Origin: CAIYUC01 sp963682005
GTDB lineage: Bacteria; Bacteroidota; Bacteroidia; Bacteroidales; FEN-979
Assembly: GCA_963682005.1 (NCBI GenBank)
Contig: OY820914.1
Span: 1,240,001-1,304,000 of the forward strand
Direction: 5' to 3'
Length of the DNA: 64,000 nt
Positions 51,294 through 59,724 of this stretch are shown in pieces (position 1 is the first letter of the stretch; each line of letters opens with the position of its first letter). Made by a program: the position numbers and the translations under genes. The notes under the pieces are model-generated. The model had not been told where the DNA came from. It did not search any database and saw nothing but the letters and a program-made list of their open reading frames with translations.

Positions 51294-53882
51294 TTAAAAC
51301 CTCACCCCCACCACAACCGCCTTCTTTTCTCGTTTCACGGTTCCATCCGGTTTTATCGCCTCAAGAAAAAGTATATAGATACCGACAGGGGCTTTAACCC
51401 GGGTATCATCGACACCATCCCAGAAGAACGTCTCTGAATCTCCGAACAGGCTGTTGTTTACAAGCCTTCTCACAAACCGGCCGTCCCTGTTATAAACAAC
51501 CAGGGATCCCATATAACCCGGACTGTCCGGATGAACATGAATTGTCAGGAGATCGTCTTTCCCATCATTATCAGGGGTGAAGATCCCGGGAAGTATAGTG
51601 ATCCATGCCTCTGAAGGCTGAAAATCCACATCCTGGGAATTCTTGTATCCCGGTGTTGCGTATCCACAGGATGAAGCAGCTGAATGCCAGTTCTTAAGCT
51701 CCTGAGAAGATCCGTGAGCGCTGACCCGTTCAAGGGACACACCCTCTGTGGTGGTTAACAATGGAAATTGCATGTCCCCTGAATAGCTTACAAGATCAAT
51801 TATGGTTCCGTCTGCTTTTTTCGAAATAACTACGGTTCCTTCATTATCATTATAGGAAGGAAAAGAGGAAAGGCTGATAAAGCAGTCAGGATTCCCGGAA
51901 ACATACCGCTTCCGGATATCTCCCGGATCCTTTGTAAGAACCGCATATTCACCCGGAAATAACAGGAACCCTTCCCCCGAAACACTGCAGGGATCTTTCA
52001 ATTCATTTGCCACAGAATCATAGGATGACAACACACCCCCTTTCAGGTCAAGGATCTTCTCCGACCGGTTGAAAAGTTCGATGAACCGTTCGCCTCCGGA
52101 TGCCGGATCCGGCAGGATCTCATTGATCACGATATCACCGGGACTTATTGTGTCCGGGATCGCGATCCTGATCTGTCCTGAAACATCAAGCAGGTTCCCG
52201 GAACAATCCCTGATCCCGGTCCCCGGTGAGATCTGGTATATGATCCCTCTTTCAATTGATTCCGCAAGCGCTAACCGGAGAGAAGAAAAATCCGGGGAAA
52301 TTAAATTGACCTTTGCCGGATTTCCGATCCCGTTGGTGATCATCCAGTCGGATGAACCTAGAAAAGACAGGCTGTCCATCGGTTCAGAAAACAGGATTTT
52401 GATGGTTCGCAGATCCTCTATGATCGCCCGTTTCACATGCGGAGGAATCGTATCCGGATTGGCACCGGAAACCGAGTTGATGAACCCGGGAGAGCCTCCG
52501 TATTCTTCCGTTGAAACAGCCCAGTTATCGGCACAACCACAGGGATTGCCCGGATCGATCATCTCAAGCGACCACCCGCCTTCTGCCTTATCCGGATCAT
52601 TATACCAGTCGGAGGAATAGCTTACCGAATGGATTATTTTTCCGTCGGCATTTTTCAGGATCAGTATCGATCCTTCGTTTGCAAGTGTTGAAGATGAAGT
52701 GAACAGATCGATCCCCGGACCGAATGTATTGAACAGTGTTCCTTTCGAAAGGATAAGATACCCGTGGGGATTGATCGTTACCTCCGGTAAAATTTTCTGA
52801 CTGCTCCCATATTCAAAGATCCAGTTTTTCAGGTTCAACGGGTATTTCGTCCTGTTGAAAAGCTCGGCATACTCGGCTTCGGGTAGCCCGTAAGGCGGAC
52901 TCGGATCGGCCATGATCTCGCTGATGACTATATCGAATGGCTTTGCATTGTACCGGCTGAACGGTGCCCACAGGAGTTGGGCCGTGTTGCCGGCAATATC
53001 CTTGATCCCCGTCGCGGTGAGTGTATCCGTAACTCCGTCGGGAAAAGCAGTTCCGAATGTCAGCATGACCCTGGAAGCTTCAATTGTGTCGCGCATTGCT
53101 GAAACCGGTGACCCGCATGATCTTGTTTGATAATTGGTGATGGTTTCGCAACTGCTCTTGTCAATAATTTCACTGAATTTGACCACCAGGGACCGGTCTC
53201 CGGAGGTACTTACACTGCTGAGTTGTGGCGGTTCCGTATCCACAATGACCGGTCCTGAATAGAAATCGTCGAAATAGAACTTTGTTGAATTGCTGGCCGT
53301 AAACCGGCAGTAAATACCAAGCCAGTTTGTGGCTGTAATCTGATCCTCCGGCACGGACCCTTCGTCGCTATAATTGATGCCACCAGTAGCATCACATGAA
53401 AAATACCATTTGTTCGAAGCGTCATGAATAACTTTCACCCGGATCACATTCAATGAATTTCCGGTGGTGGTTTTCGTGAATCGGAATAATTGCTGGCTCG
53501 CTGAGCCGGTTTGCCTGAAAAACCCGATGCTGTCATTGCTCCCTCCGATCTGCAGGAAATACCCGTTCAATGATCCTTTCAGATCCGCATTATCCGATGC
53601 CAGGTAAACCCTTGCGAAATTATTGGCAGACGTGTTGAATGAAAGCTTGACCCAGAAATGCCACTCGGTTTCGCTGATCCTTGTGTTGGCCGTTGATATT
53701 GCTGAGGTGTCTGCACCTGTTGTTTTCAGGTGAAGCTGCAACGATGTATTCACTTCGAACTGCGCTGTATCACCCGTCCACTCCGGGTTTCCGGTAAAAT
53801 CCCCATCACTGAAATCCTCCGCCACCTGGGCATATGCAATCACCGGCAGGGTAAACATTAAATACACAATTAATTTTTTCAT
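51294..53882 (-). CDS. Secreted lamin-tail-domain protein with gliding-type T9SS C-terminus
   Basis: The 862-residue protein has a signal peptide (MKKLIVYLMFTLPVIAYA), an N-terminal beta-sandwich, Ig-like segments around STSGDRSLVVKFSE and IEDLRTIKILFSE, and two lamin-tail domains (about 320-470 and 580-740: IVISEIMADPSPP and IVINEILPDPASGGERFIEL). The end is a type B (gliding-motility-associated) domain: PGIFTPDNDGKDD, SLVVYNRDGRFV and FWDGVDD. It is a predicted T9SS cargo at the cell surface. Proteins of this design are common in Bacteroidota, but their function is unknown. Confidence 0.85.
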   Translation of the reverse strand: MKKLIVYLMFTLPVIAYAQVAEDFSDGDFTGNPEWTGDTAQFEVNTSLQLHLKTTGADTSAISTANTRISETEWHFWVKLSFNTSANNFARVYLASDNADLKGSLNGYFLQIGGSNDSIGFFRQTGSASQQLFRFTKTTTGNSLNVIRVKVIHDASNKWYFSCDATGGINYSDEGSVPEDQITATNWLGIYCRFTASNSTKFYFDDFYSGPVIVDTEPPQLSSVSTSGDRSLVVKFSEIIDKSSCETITNYQTRSCGSPVSAMRDTIEASRVMLTFGTAFPDGVTDTLTATGIKDIAGNTAQLLWAPFSRYNAKPFDIVISEIMADPSPPYGLPEAEYAELFNRTKYPLNLKNWIFEYGSSQKILPEVTINPHGYLILSKGTLFNTFGPGIDLFTSSSTLANEGSILILKNADGKIIHSVSYSSDWYNDPDKAEGGWSLEMIDPGNPCGCADNWAVSTEEYGGSPGFINSVSGANPDTIPPHVKRAIIEDLRTIKILFSEPMDSLSFLGSSDWMITNGIGNPAKVNLISPDFSSLRLALAESIERGIIYQISPGTGIRDCSGNLLDVSGQIRIAIPDTISPGDIVINEILPDPASGGERFIELFNRSEKILDLKGGVLSSYDSVANELKDPCSVSGEGFLLFPGEYAVLTKDPGDIRKRYVSGNPDCFISLSSFPSYNDNEGTVVISKKADGTIIDLVSYSGDMQFPLLTTTEGVSLERVSAHGSSQELKNWHSAASSCGYATPGYKNSQDVDFQPSEAWITILPGIFTPDNDGKDDLLTIHVHPDSPGYMGSLVVYNRDGRFVRRLVNNSLFGDSETFFWDGVDDTRVKAPVGIYILFLEAIKPDGTVKREKKAVVVGVRF

Positions 53883-53918
53883 ACTCTTTTAATTAATGAT
53901 TATTTGATTGTTTTCGTA

Positions 53919-53952
53919 ATCGTAGGGGTAAGTCACGACTTACCCCTACGAT
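53919..53952. repeat. Perfect 16-bp-stem hairpin
   Basis: ATCGTAGGGGTAAGTC and GACTTACCCCTACGAT are perfect reverse complements two bases apart. It lies between the divergent lamin-tail and asd genes. No T-run follows, so a mobile palindrome is more likely than a terminator. Confidence 0.7.
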
Positions 53953-54047
53953 AATTGATTTTAACCATCTTCCGACCTCAGACCTCCATCTTACATTAAT
54001 CCGGAAAAATCAAAAAGGTAATACATCAGAGATTAAAAATGTTGAAT

Positions 54048-54055
54048 TAACTTTG
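54048..54055 (+). promoter_or_regulatory. -7 element for the asd gene
   Basis: TAACTTTG matches TAnnTTTG, 33 bases before the start codon at 54089. Confidence 0.55.
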
Positions 54056-54088
54056 CGCCTGAATAATGGAAACAAGATATTTTCCTGT

Positions 54089-55078
54089 ATGAAATTCGCT
54101 GTTATTGGCGCCACAGGCCTTGTTGGCCGTGAAATGATCGATGTGCTCGGGGAACGGATCCCGGACCCCGGACTGTTCATCCCGGTGGCCTCACCTGCGT
54201 CAGTTGGCCGGTCCGTGCTTTTTAATGGAAAAGAACATACGATCCTGTCTCATGAAGAGGCGATCCGTCTCCGCCCTGATATCGCCGTCTTTTCTGCAGG
54301 TGCTTCTGTATCTCGCGAATGGGCTCCCAGGTATGCGGAAGCGGGTGCGACAGTGATCGATAATTCCTCCGCCTGGCGGATGGATCCGACCATTCCGCTG
54401 ATCGTTCCGGAGATCAATGCCCGCATACTCACAAAAAAAGACAAGATCATAGCCAACCCAAACTGTTCAACAATCCAGTTGGTAATGGTGCTTGCCCCGC
54501 TTCATAAAAAATATAAGATCGTCCGTGTTGTTGCGTCGACATATCAATCGGTCACGGGCACAGGGGCCAGGGCTGTGAGGCAGCTTGAAAATGAGCGGAA
54601 AGGCATCCGGGGGGAAATGGCTTACCCTCATCCCATCGACCTAAACCTTTTTCCGCATGGTGGTGATTTCCTGCCAAACGGATATACAACAGAAGAGATC
54701 AAACTAATCAGGGAAACGCAAAAAATTCTTGACGATCATTCCATTAAGATCACCGCGACAATTGTCAGGGTGCCTGTTCTTGGCGGTCATTCGGAAGCGG
54801 TCAACATAGAATTTGAGAAACCTTTTGAGTTACCGGATGTGGTCGCGCTGTTATCCGGGACGGAGGGCGTTGTCATTAAGGATGATCCGGCAAAGAATGT
54901 ATACCCGATGCCTATTGACTCCCGGGGAAAAGATGACGTTTTTGTTGGCAGGATCCGGCGTGACGAATCCATACCGAATGCCTTGAACCTGTTCATTGTG
55001 GCTGATAATCTTCGGAAAGGCGCTGCTACCAATGCCATTCAGATAGCGCAATACCTTATTTCCAGGGCGCTTGTCTGA
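54089..55078 (+). CDS. asd: Aspartate-semialdehyde dehydrogenase
   Basis: The 329-residue enzyme makes L-aspartate 4-semialdehyde from aspartyl phosphate with NADPH, for lysine, threonine and methionine synthesis. The N-terminal GATGLVGREM dinucleotide loop, the active-site cysteine C126 in NPNCSTIQLV and the catalytic histidine in LGGHSEAVNIEF are present. The start at 54089 follows the -7 element and gives the standard N-terminus MKFAVIGATG; an upstream in-frame ATG at 54053 overlaps the promoter. The stop codon is part of the terminator hairpin. Confidence 0.93.
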   Translation: MKFAVIGATGLVGREMIDVLGERIPDPGLFIPVASPASVGRSVLFNGKEHTILSHEEAIRLRPDIAVFSAGASVSREWAPRYAEAGATVIDNSSAWRMDPTIPLIVPEINARILTKKDKIIANPNCSTIQLVMVLAPLHKKYKIVRVVASTYQSVTGTGARAVRQLENERKGIRGEMAYPHPIDLNLFPHGGDFLPNGYTTEEIKLIRETQKILDDHSIKITATIVRVPVLGGHSEAVNIEFEKPFELPDVVALLSGTEGVVIKDDPAKNVYPMPIDSRGKDDVFVGRIRRDESIPNALNLFIVADNLRKGAATNAIQIAQYLISRALV

Positions 55079-55104
55079 TCATTGATATTTATCAATGATT
55101 TTTT
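55078..55104 (+). terminator. Terminator hairpin after asd
   Basis: A perfect 10-bp stem (ATCATTGATA/TATCAATGAT) with loop TT is followed by a run of six T. The same bases hold an FNR-like box, so the hairpin may have two roles. Confidence 0.75.
55082..55095. promoter_or_regulatory. FNR-type box upstream of the Crp/Fnr gene
   Basis: TTGATATTTATCAA matches the FNR consensus TTGATNNNNATCAA in all ten fixed positions. It lies about 50 bases before the -7 element at 55146, close to an activator or autoregulatory position. Confidence 0.55.
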
Positions 55105-55145
55105 GACAAAAAGCAGATATTTTTCGCATTTATTTCAATTAATCG

Positions 55146-55153
55146 TACTTTTG
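55146..55153 (+). promoter_or_regulatory. -7 element for the Crp/Fnr gene
   Basis: TACTTTTG matches TAnnTTTG. An in-frame ATG at 55157 lies only four bases later, too close to the expected transcription start, so translation probably begins at 55199. Confidence 0.55.
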
Positions 55154-55198
55154 TCTATGAAGAATTTCCAGCAGGGAGTTTCATTTTATAGGCAGAAG

Positions 55199-55891
55199 AT
55201 GTCAAAGTTTTCGCATTCGCTCAATTGCATTGAATGTAACTGCAAATCTCTTATTTTTAACAAGCTTAATGAGCGGGAATTGGAAACGATCAACCAGAAC
55301 CGCTATGAGGTTAGTTTCAAAGCAGGAGAGGTCATGTTCAAGCAAGGCACACCTTCTCCTCATTTCCTGTGCCTGACAAGTGGTTTGGCGAAACTCTATA
55401 TTGAAGGGTATGGGAAGAACCTGATCATCGGCCTTGTAAAACCAGTCGAATATATTCTCGGACCTGGTGTTTATGTGGACAACCGGCATCACTATTCTGC
55501 TGCCGCCGTTGAGGAGTCCACTGCCTGTATGGTTGATGCGGGAACGTACAAACAGCTTATCCGCGAAAATCCGGATTTTGCCGAGGAATTCATCATGCGG
55601 GTCAGCAATCAGGCTATCTTTAATTTTGATCAGTTCATCAGCCTCACTCAAAAACAAATGCATGGAAGGATTGCTGATGCGTTATTTTATCTTTCAGATA
55701 GTATATATTGCAGCAATCCTTTCACCATGACGATCAGCCGGCAGGATCTCGCCGACATATCAGGGATGTCGAAAGAAAGCGCCATACGGATCCTGAAAGA
55801 GTTCAAAGATGAGAACATTCTTTCAGTTGACGGTTCCACTGTCCATATTCTTGACCCGAAACTACTAAAAAAGATAAGCGAAACAGGTTAA
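55199..55891 (+). CDS. Crp/Fnr-family transcription regulator
   Basis: The 230-residue regulator has an N-terminal cysteine set C10, C13, C15 (LNCIECNCKS), a cyclic-nucleotide-binding-like barrel (about 25-140: FKAGEVMFKQGTPSPHFLCL) and a C-terminal winged helix with ISRQDLADISGMSKESAIRILKEF. The cysteines could hold a cluster as in FNR, but the spacing is short and a fourth ligand is not identified. It stands at the head of the cytochrome cluster, and FNR-type palindromes lie on both sides of the gene, so it probably controls the cluster and itself. The start was chosen from the promoter; ATG 55157 is the alternative. Confidence 0.85.
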   Translation: MSKFSHSLNCIECNCKSLIFNKLNERELETINQNRYEVSFKAGEVMFKQGTPSPHFLCLTSGLAKLYIEGYGKNLIIGLVKPVEYILGPGVYVDNRHHYSAAAVEESTACMVDAGTYKQLIRENPDFAEEFIMRVSNQAIFNFDQFISLTQKQMHGRIADALFYLSDSIYCSNPFTMTISRQDLADISGMSKESAIRILKEFKDENILSVDGSTVHILDPKLLKKISETG

Positions 55892-55978
55892 TGATCCTCT
55901 TTCAGCAGTTTTAAGTGCCAATACATCCCGGGCAAAATTTCTTCTGTCCACTCGTAGCCCGGGTTACAAAGATAGCCA

Positions 55979-55992
55979 TTGACATATATCAA
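55979..55992. promoter_or_regulatory. FNR-type box upstream of the cytochrome cluster
   Basis: TTGACATATATCAA differs from TTGATNNNNATCAA at one fixed position. A weaker half-match, TTGATCGATGTCAG, follows at 56000-56013. The first cytochrome gene begins 186 bases downstream. Confidence 0.45.
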
Positions 55993-56090
55993 TAATATCT
56001 TGATCGATGTCAGGCACCATTCATCTTTATATCATCGAATAGAAAAATAAATCTCACTTCTATGTTAATAGGTCCATATGTTTTATTAGA

Positions 56091-56098
56091 TACATTTG
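56091..56098 (+). promoter_or_regulatory. -7 element for the six-heme lipoprotein gene
   Basis: TACATTTG matches TAnnTTTG, 79 bases before the start codon at 56178. No TTTG lies at the -33 position, which would fit an activated promoter. Confidence 0.5.
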
Positions 56099-56177
56099 TA
56101 TTGTTAAAAAATTAACCACAATCGTTAATAACTTATCAACAGAAAAAGAAATTTATTAACCAAACCAAAAAATCAAT

Positions 56178-57530
56178 ATGAAAAAGTTCTCAACTCTATT
56201 GCTTGCAGCCGGACTGTTTGTTTCGCTTGCAGGTGTGTTTTCCGGTTGTACAAAACAGGGCGAAACCGGCCCTGCCGGAACAAATGGTACAGACGGAACA
56301 GATGCAAATGAAACATGTAAACAATGTCATGCCGCTGCTGTTGTCGACAGGGTTGCCACTGAATTTGAAGTGTCAAAACACTCATGGGGCGAAGCCGCTT
56401 TTGAGGAGGCCGGAAACCCCGGTTGTGCTCCTTGCCACGAACAAAAAGGATTTGTGTATGTTTGTGCGAACAACATTCCGTCATCATTTACATTCAACAG
56501 CACCACTGGTAAATATGTCAATGATTATTCCTCTGTGGCTTCAGACGCAATTGGTGAAATCGGTTGTTTCACCTGCCACAGCAGCCTTCATACAACTTAT
56601 GGGTATTCAGATCTGACATCGCTCACCACCACGGCCCCTGTTTCCATGACCATGTTGGGGGGTGCAAAAACCATCAATCTCCCGGCTGACAGCGGCAAGG
56701 GCAACTTATGCGTGAAATGCCACCAGCCACGTCCTTTCACCTGCACAGGTCCTGCAGCAAATGATGCCAGGTTGCTCAATTACGACAGCGTTAAACGGTT
56801 CCCGAATTTAGTCATGTTTGACAGTGCAGCACCGAATGCTAATAAATGGGTAAGGCCTTCTTACAGAATGCACTCTCATTATGGTGCTGTTGGCGCAATT
56901 TATGCCGGAATGGGTGGTATTGAATACGGTGACCCCGCCTCTTATGCCAATTCTCCTCACACAACAGAGGCATCCTGCCAGTCCTGCCACATGGCAGAAC
57001 CGATGAATGGGATCGCCGGAGGCCATGCTTTCAATGTAAGGAATTCAAAAGAAACCCCGTTAAGCGGAAGCACTACATGGAACTTCAATGGTTGTAATGT
57101 AACAGGTTGCCACGCCAACAGCCCGATCAGTGCAGCTTCCACAAAATGGACAGCTACAAGGGCGGGCGTAAAAACACTGCTCGACAACCTTGCCACCAAG
57201 ATCAATGCTGCCGGAGCCGGTCATGACATTCTTCATGCCGATGCTACTTCAGCAAACCTCTGGGCCGGTGTTTCGACAGGAAACTATGATGGATACCTTG
57301 ATATCTATGATGCATCAGCAAATCCAACCGGTTACTGGAGAAATCCTTATGGATCCGGTTCCACAAATGCAGGAAAACCGATGTTCCCCACCATCAAGAT
57401 GGTCCAGATGGGAGCCATTATCAATTTCCAGCTCTGTTTAAGAGAATATAGCTTAGGTATTCACAATACCCAGTATGTAACAGCTCTTCTGAACAATACG
57501 ATCGCAGCAATGAATGCGGCCGGTTTGTAA
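56178..57530 (+). CDS. Multiheme c-type cytochrome lipoprotein
   Basis: The 450-residue protein has a lipoprotein signal (VFSGC, lipid-bearing C24), a short glycine-rich linker (TGPAGTNGTDGTD), five CXXCH haem motifs (C47KQCH, C83APCH, C130FTCH, C178VKCH and CQSCH near residue 273) and one CX4CH motif (CNVTGCH near 310). Up to six covalent haems are expected. As a lipoprotein of a Gram-negative cell it probably sits on the outer membrane, possibly facing outwards. It is the first gene after the Crp/Fnr regulator and has its own terminator. No family name is assigned. Confidence 0.85.
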   Translation: MKKFSTLLLAAGLFVSLAGVFSGCTKQGETGPAGTNGTDGTDANETCKQCHAAAVVDRVATEFEVSKHSWGEAAFEEAGNPGCAPCHEQKGFVYVCANNIPSSFTFNSTTGKYVNDYSSVASDAIGEIGCFTCHSSLHTTYGYSDLTSLTTTAPVSMTMLGGAKTINLPADSGKGNLCVKCHQPRPFTCTGPAANDARLLNYDSVKRFPNLVMFDSAAPNANKWVRPSYRMHSHYGAVGAIYAGMGGIEYGDPASYANSPHTTEASCQSCHMAEPMNGIAGGHAFNVRNSKETPLSGSTTWNFNGCNVTGCHANSPISAASTKWTATRAGVKTLLDNLATKINAAGAGHDILHADATSANLWAGVSTGNYDGYLDIYDASANPTGYWRNPYGSGSTNAGKPMFPTIKMVQMGAIINFQLCLREYSLGIHNTQYVTALLNNTIAAMNAAGL

Positions 57531-57546
57531 TCCGTTATTTGTAAAC

Positions 57547-57580
57547 AAAAAAGGCTTCAGCGAACCTGAAGCCTTTTTTT
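57547..57580 (+). terminator. Rho-independent terminator
   Basis: The stem AAAAAAGGCTTCAG/CTGAAGCCTTTTTT with a five-base loop ends in seven T, 16 bases after the six-heme lipoprotein stop codon. It separates this gene from the rest of the cluster. Confidence 0.9.
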
Positions 57581-57666
57581 CAAACCCCTACATCTTGTGA
57601 AGAATTTTTCCGTTATATCATAAGTTTTCGTTTATATATTTAAATGAATAATATTTGATTTCTGGT

Positions 57667-57674
57667 TATCTTTG
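57667..57674 (+). promoter_or_regulatory. -7 element for the second cytochrome transcript
   Basis: TATCTTTG matches TAnnTTTG, 83 bases before the start at 57758. Confidence 0.5.
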
Positions 57675-57757
57675 TATTTAGGGATTCAGCATCAGTCTTT
57701 TTCGACTGATGTTCGGTGTAAAGTACAATCAATAATTAATAACTAATCTTCATCATC

Positions 57758-58144
57758 ATGCAAACAAGCAAAATAAACTATGTGTTTTTGATCATCCTCG
57801 GATTGTTTTTTATTGCAGCATGTACTTCAAAAACCATTCAGCCACCTGCAGTACCTCCTGCTCCTGTTGATTCGATCAGTTTCTCGAAAGAAATTCTCCC
57901 GGTCTTTACGACTGATTGTGCCAAGAGCGGTTGCCACGCAACTGGCGCATTTTCCCCGGACCTTACTGCCGCAAATGCATACAATAACGTCGTTCCTGCT
58001 TTGGTTGACCTGGCGAATCCTGCTTCAAGCATTATCTATACTGAGGTTAAGTCAGGCGGATCAATGAGCGTTTACTGGCAGATGTCAGGCAAAGATCCAA
58101 ACCTCGTTCTTTACTGGATCCAGCAAGGTGCTAAAAATAATTAA
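57758..58144 (+). CDS. Small lipoprotein with a CX4CH haem-like motif
   Basis: The 128-residue protein has a lipobox (FIAAC, lipid-bearing C22) and a proline-rich spacer, then FSKEILPVFTTDCAKSGCHATG, resembling the start of planctomycete-type cytochrome c domains (PSCyt1). The candidate haem site is C54-X4-C59-H60, longer than CXXCH. A later methionine (WQMSG or GSMSV) could be the distal ligand. It probably carries electrons at a membrane surface. It starts the second transcript of the cluster. Confidence 0.75.
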   Translation: MQTSKINYVFLIILGLFFIAACTSKTIQPPAVPPAPVDSISFSKEILPVFTTDCAKSGCHATGAFSPDLTAANAYNNVVPALVDLANPASSIIYTEVKSGGSMSVYWQMSGKDPNLVLYWIQQGAKNN

Positions 58145-58196
58145 AATCAATCTAACTTAATATTTGAAGACGATGAATACATTTACGATAGGTTAT

Positions 58197-59066
58197 ATGA
58201 AGAAATATTTCCTTTGCCTTGTGTTTGTTTTAGGCGGATTTGGAATGGTTTTTGGACAGGACTCAGTTGCCGAAAAGAAACCACTGGCGAAAACTCCGTT
58301 TGAAAGCGGATATTTTATTGCTGACCAGACTGTTTTCGTTCCGTCACCAAAATCCCTGGAATTTGTGATCCAGCATGATTTCGGAACAATCCAGAACCAC
58401 TGGACAGATCTGTACGGGATCTGGGGGGCATCAAATATCCGTCTGGGAATGAATTATACAATTATTAAAGGCCTTCAGGTAGGTTTCGGTACGACGAAAT
58501 TGAAAACGATGCAGGATTTCACCCTAAAATATACTTTCGCCCGTCAGCGTGAGGGTGGTTTCCCGCTTACCATTGGTTATTTTGGTGACCTTGGTCTCGA
58601 CTGCAGGAATAAAACTGTATTTGGTACCGAATTCAAATGGACCGACCGTCTCTCCTATTTTAATGAGATCATGATCGCCCGCCGGTTCGGTAAAAGGATC
58701 TCCCTTCAGCTCGGTATAGCATGGGTGCATTATAATATCGTCGATTCTACCATGAAAGATAATCACGACAATACATCGCTAATGAATGACAACCTTAATA
58801 TTTCCGGGATCGGAAGGCTGAAACTTACACCTCAGACCTCGGTTATCATGAGTTATTCACAGCCCGTGCTGACCTACCTGAATACTGCGCCATGGCCAAA
58901 TTTCGGCCTCGGTGTTGAGATCTCAACCAGCACCCATTGTTTCCAGATATTCCTGAGTGCTGCACAAGGACTGGTTCCTCAGGAAACAGTCATGTATAAC
59001 AATAATAATCCTTATAATGGAGCTATTCTTCTCGGGTTCAACATTACCCGTCTGTGGAGCTTCTGA
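58197..59066 (+). CDS. DUF5777-family putative outer-membrane beta-barrel
   Basis: The 289-residue protein has a signal peptide (MKKYFLCLVFVLGGFGMVFGQ) and about ten to twelve amphipathic strands (LEFVIQHDFGTIQ, IRLGMNYTIIKGLQVGFGTT, SVIMSYSQPVLTY, CFQIFLSAAQGLVPQE) ending in LLGFNITRLWSF, which has a terminal aromatic residue as expected for barrel insertion. DUF5777 proteins occur beside cytochrome genes in Bacteroidota. A porin-like sheath for a cytochrome is an inference. ATG 58173 is an alternative start adding eight residues. Confidence 0.75.
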   Translation: MKKYFLCLVFVLGGFGMVFGQDSVAEKKPLAKTPFESGYFIADQTVFVPSPKSLEFVIQHDFGTIQNHWTDLYGIWGASNIRLGMNYTIIKGLQVGFGTTKLKTMQDFTLKYTFARQREGGFPLTIGYFGDLGLDCRNKTVFGTEFKWTDRLSYFNEIMIARRFGKRISLQLGIAWVHYNIVDSTMKDNHDNTSLMNDNLNISGIGRLKLTPQTSVIMSYSQPVLTYLNTAPWPNFGLGVEISTSTHCFQIFLSAAQGLVPQETVMYNNNNPYNGAILLGFNITRLWSF

Positions 59067-59099
59067 TTTTAATTCATGTTTAACTTAATTAATTGGAAA

Positions 59100-59528
59100 A
59101 TGAAAACAACACAGAAAGCAATTTTGTTGGTGGTAACGGCAGTTTTCGCTGTCGTTTTCCTGATGGGAAACAATGCTACAGCCCAGGGGGCCAAAGCAAA
59201 ACCATGGCCCGTTCCTGATAAGGACAAGGCAATGAAAAGCACAGTTAAAGCCGGTGATCAGGCTGCTATTGATAATGGAAAAGAACTTTGGGCAAAACAT
59301 TGCAAATCATGCCACGGCAGCAAAGGTCTGGGCGACGGTCCAAAAGCCGCTTCGCTAAAAACCAATCCAGGTGATTTTTCATCAAAGGATTTCCAGGCTT
59401 TCACCGATGGTGAAATCTTCTACAGAACATCTGTCGGAAGAGATGAAATGCCTGCATACGACAAGAAAATTCCCGAAGCAAAAGACCGCTGGGCTCTTGT
59501 CGCTTTCATGCGTACATTAAAAAAGTAA
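59100..59528 (+). CDS. Mono-heme cytochrome c
   Basis: The 142-residue protein has a signal peptide (MKTTQKAILLVVTAVFAVVFLMG, cleavage near NATAQ) and a class I cytochrome c domain: GKELWAKHCKSCHGSKGLGDG with haem at C68/C71/H72, and a distal methionine in RDEMPAYDKKI. It is likely a soluble periplasmic electron carrier that links the inner-membrane modules to the outer ones. It starts 33 bases after the beta-barrel gene; ATG 59076 would add eight residues. Confidence 0.88.
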   Translation: MKTTQKAILLVVTAVFAVVFLMGNNATAQGAKAKPWPVPDKDKAMKSTVKAGDQAAIDNGKELWAKHCKSCHGSKGLGDGPKAASLKTNPGDFSSKDFQAFTDGEIFYRTSVGRDEMPAYDKKIPEAKDRWALVAFMRTLKK

Positions 59529-59546
59529 TCTTGTAATGCCTTATTG

Positions 59547-59695
59547 GAGGCTGTCTCAAAAGGACTCTGTTTCGCTCTGTGCTTTCTCAGTGTTACGCTA
59601 TGTAAATTTAAACTATTGTTACACAGCGTTTCTTAAGGCCCTCGGAGTAGACAGGGATAAAGAACGCTCATGTTTCTCGCTTTTGTGACAGCCTC
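59547..59695. repeat. MITE-like inverted-repeat element between cytochrome genes
   Basis: Ends GAGGCTGTCTCAAAAG (59547-59562) and CTTTTGTGACAGCCTC (59680-59695) are inverted repeats with one mismatch. Inner arms ACGCTATGTAA and TTACACAGCGT also pair with one mismatch. The right end runs into a T tract, so it might also act as a terminator or processing site. Confidence 0.6.
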
Positions 59696-59724
59696 TTTTT
59701 TGTTAATTAACTTCACTTTTTACA

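Noticed and set aside
55157..55198. Earlier ATG as start of the Crp/Fnr protein
   Set aside because: It lies four bases after a good -7 element, so it would fall before or at the expected transcription start; kept only as an alternative.
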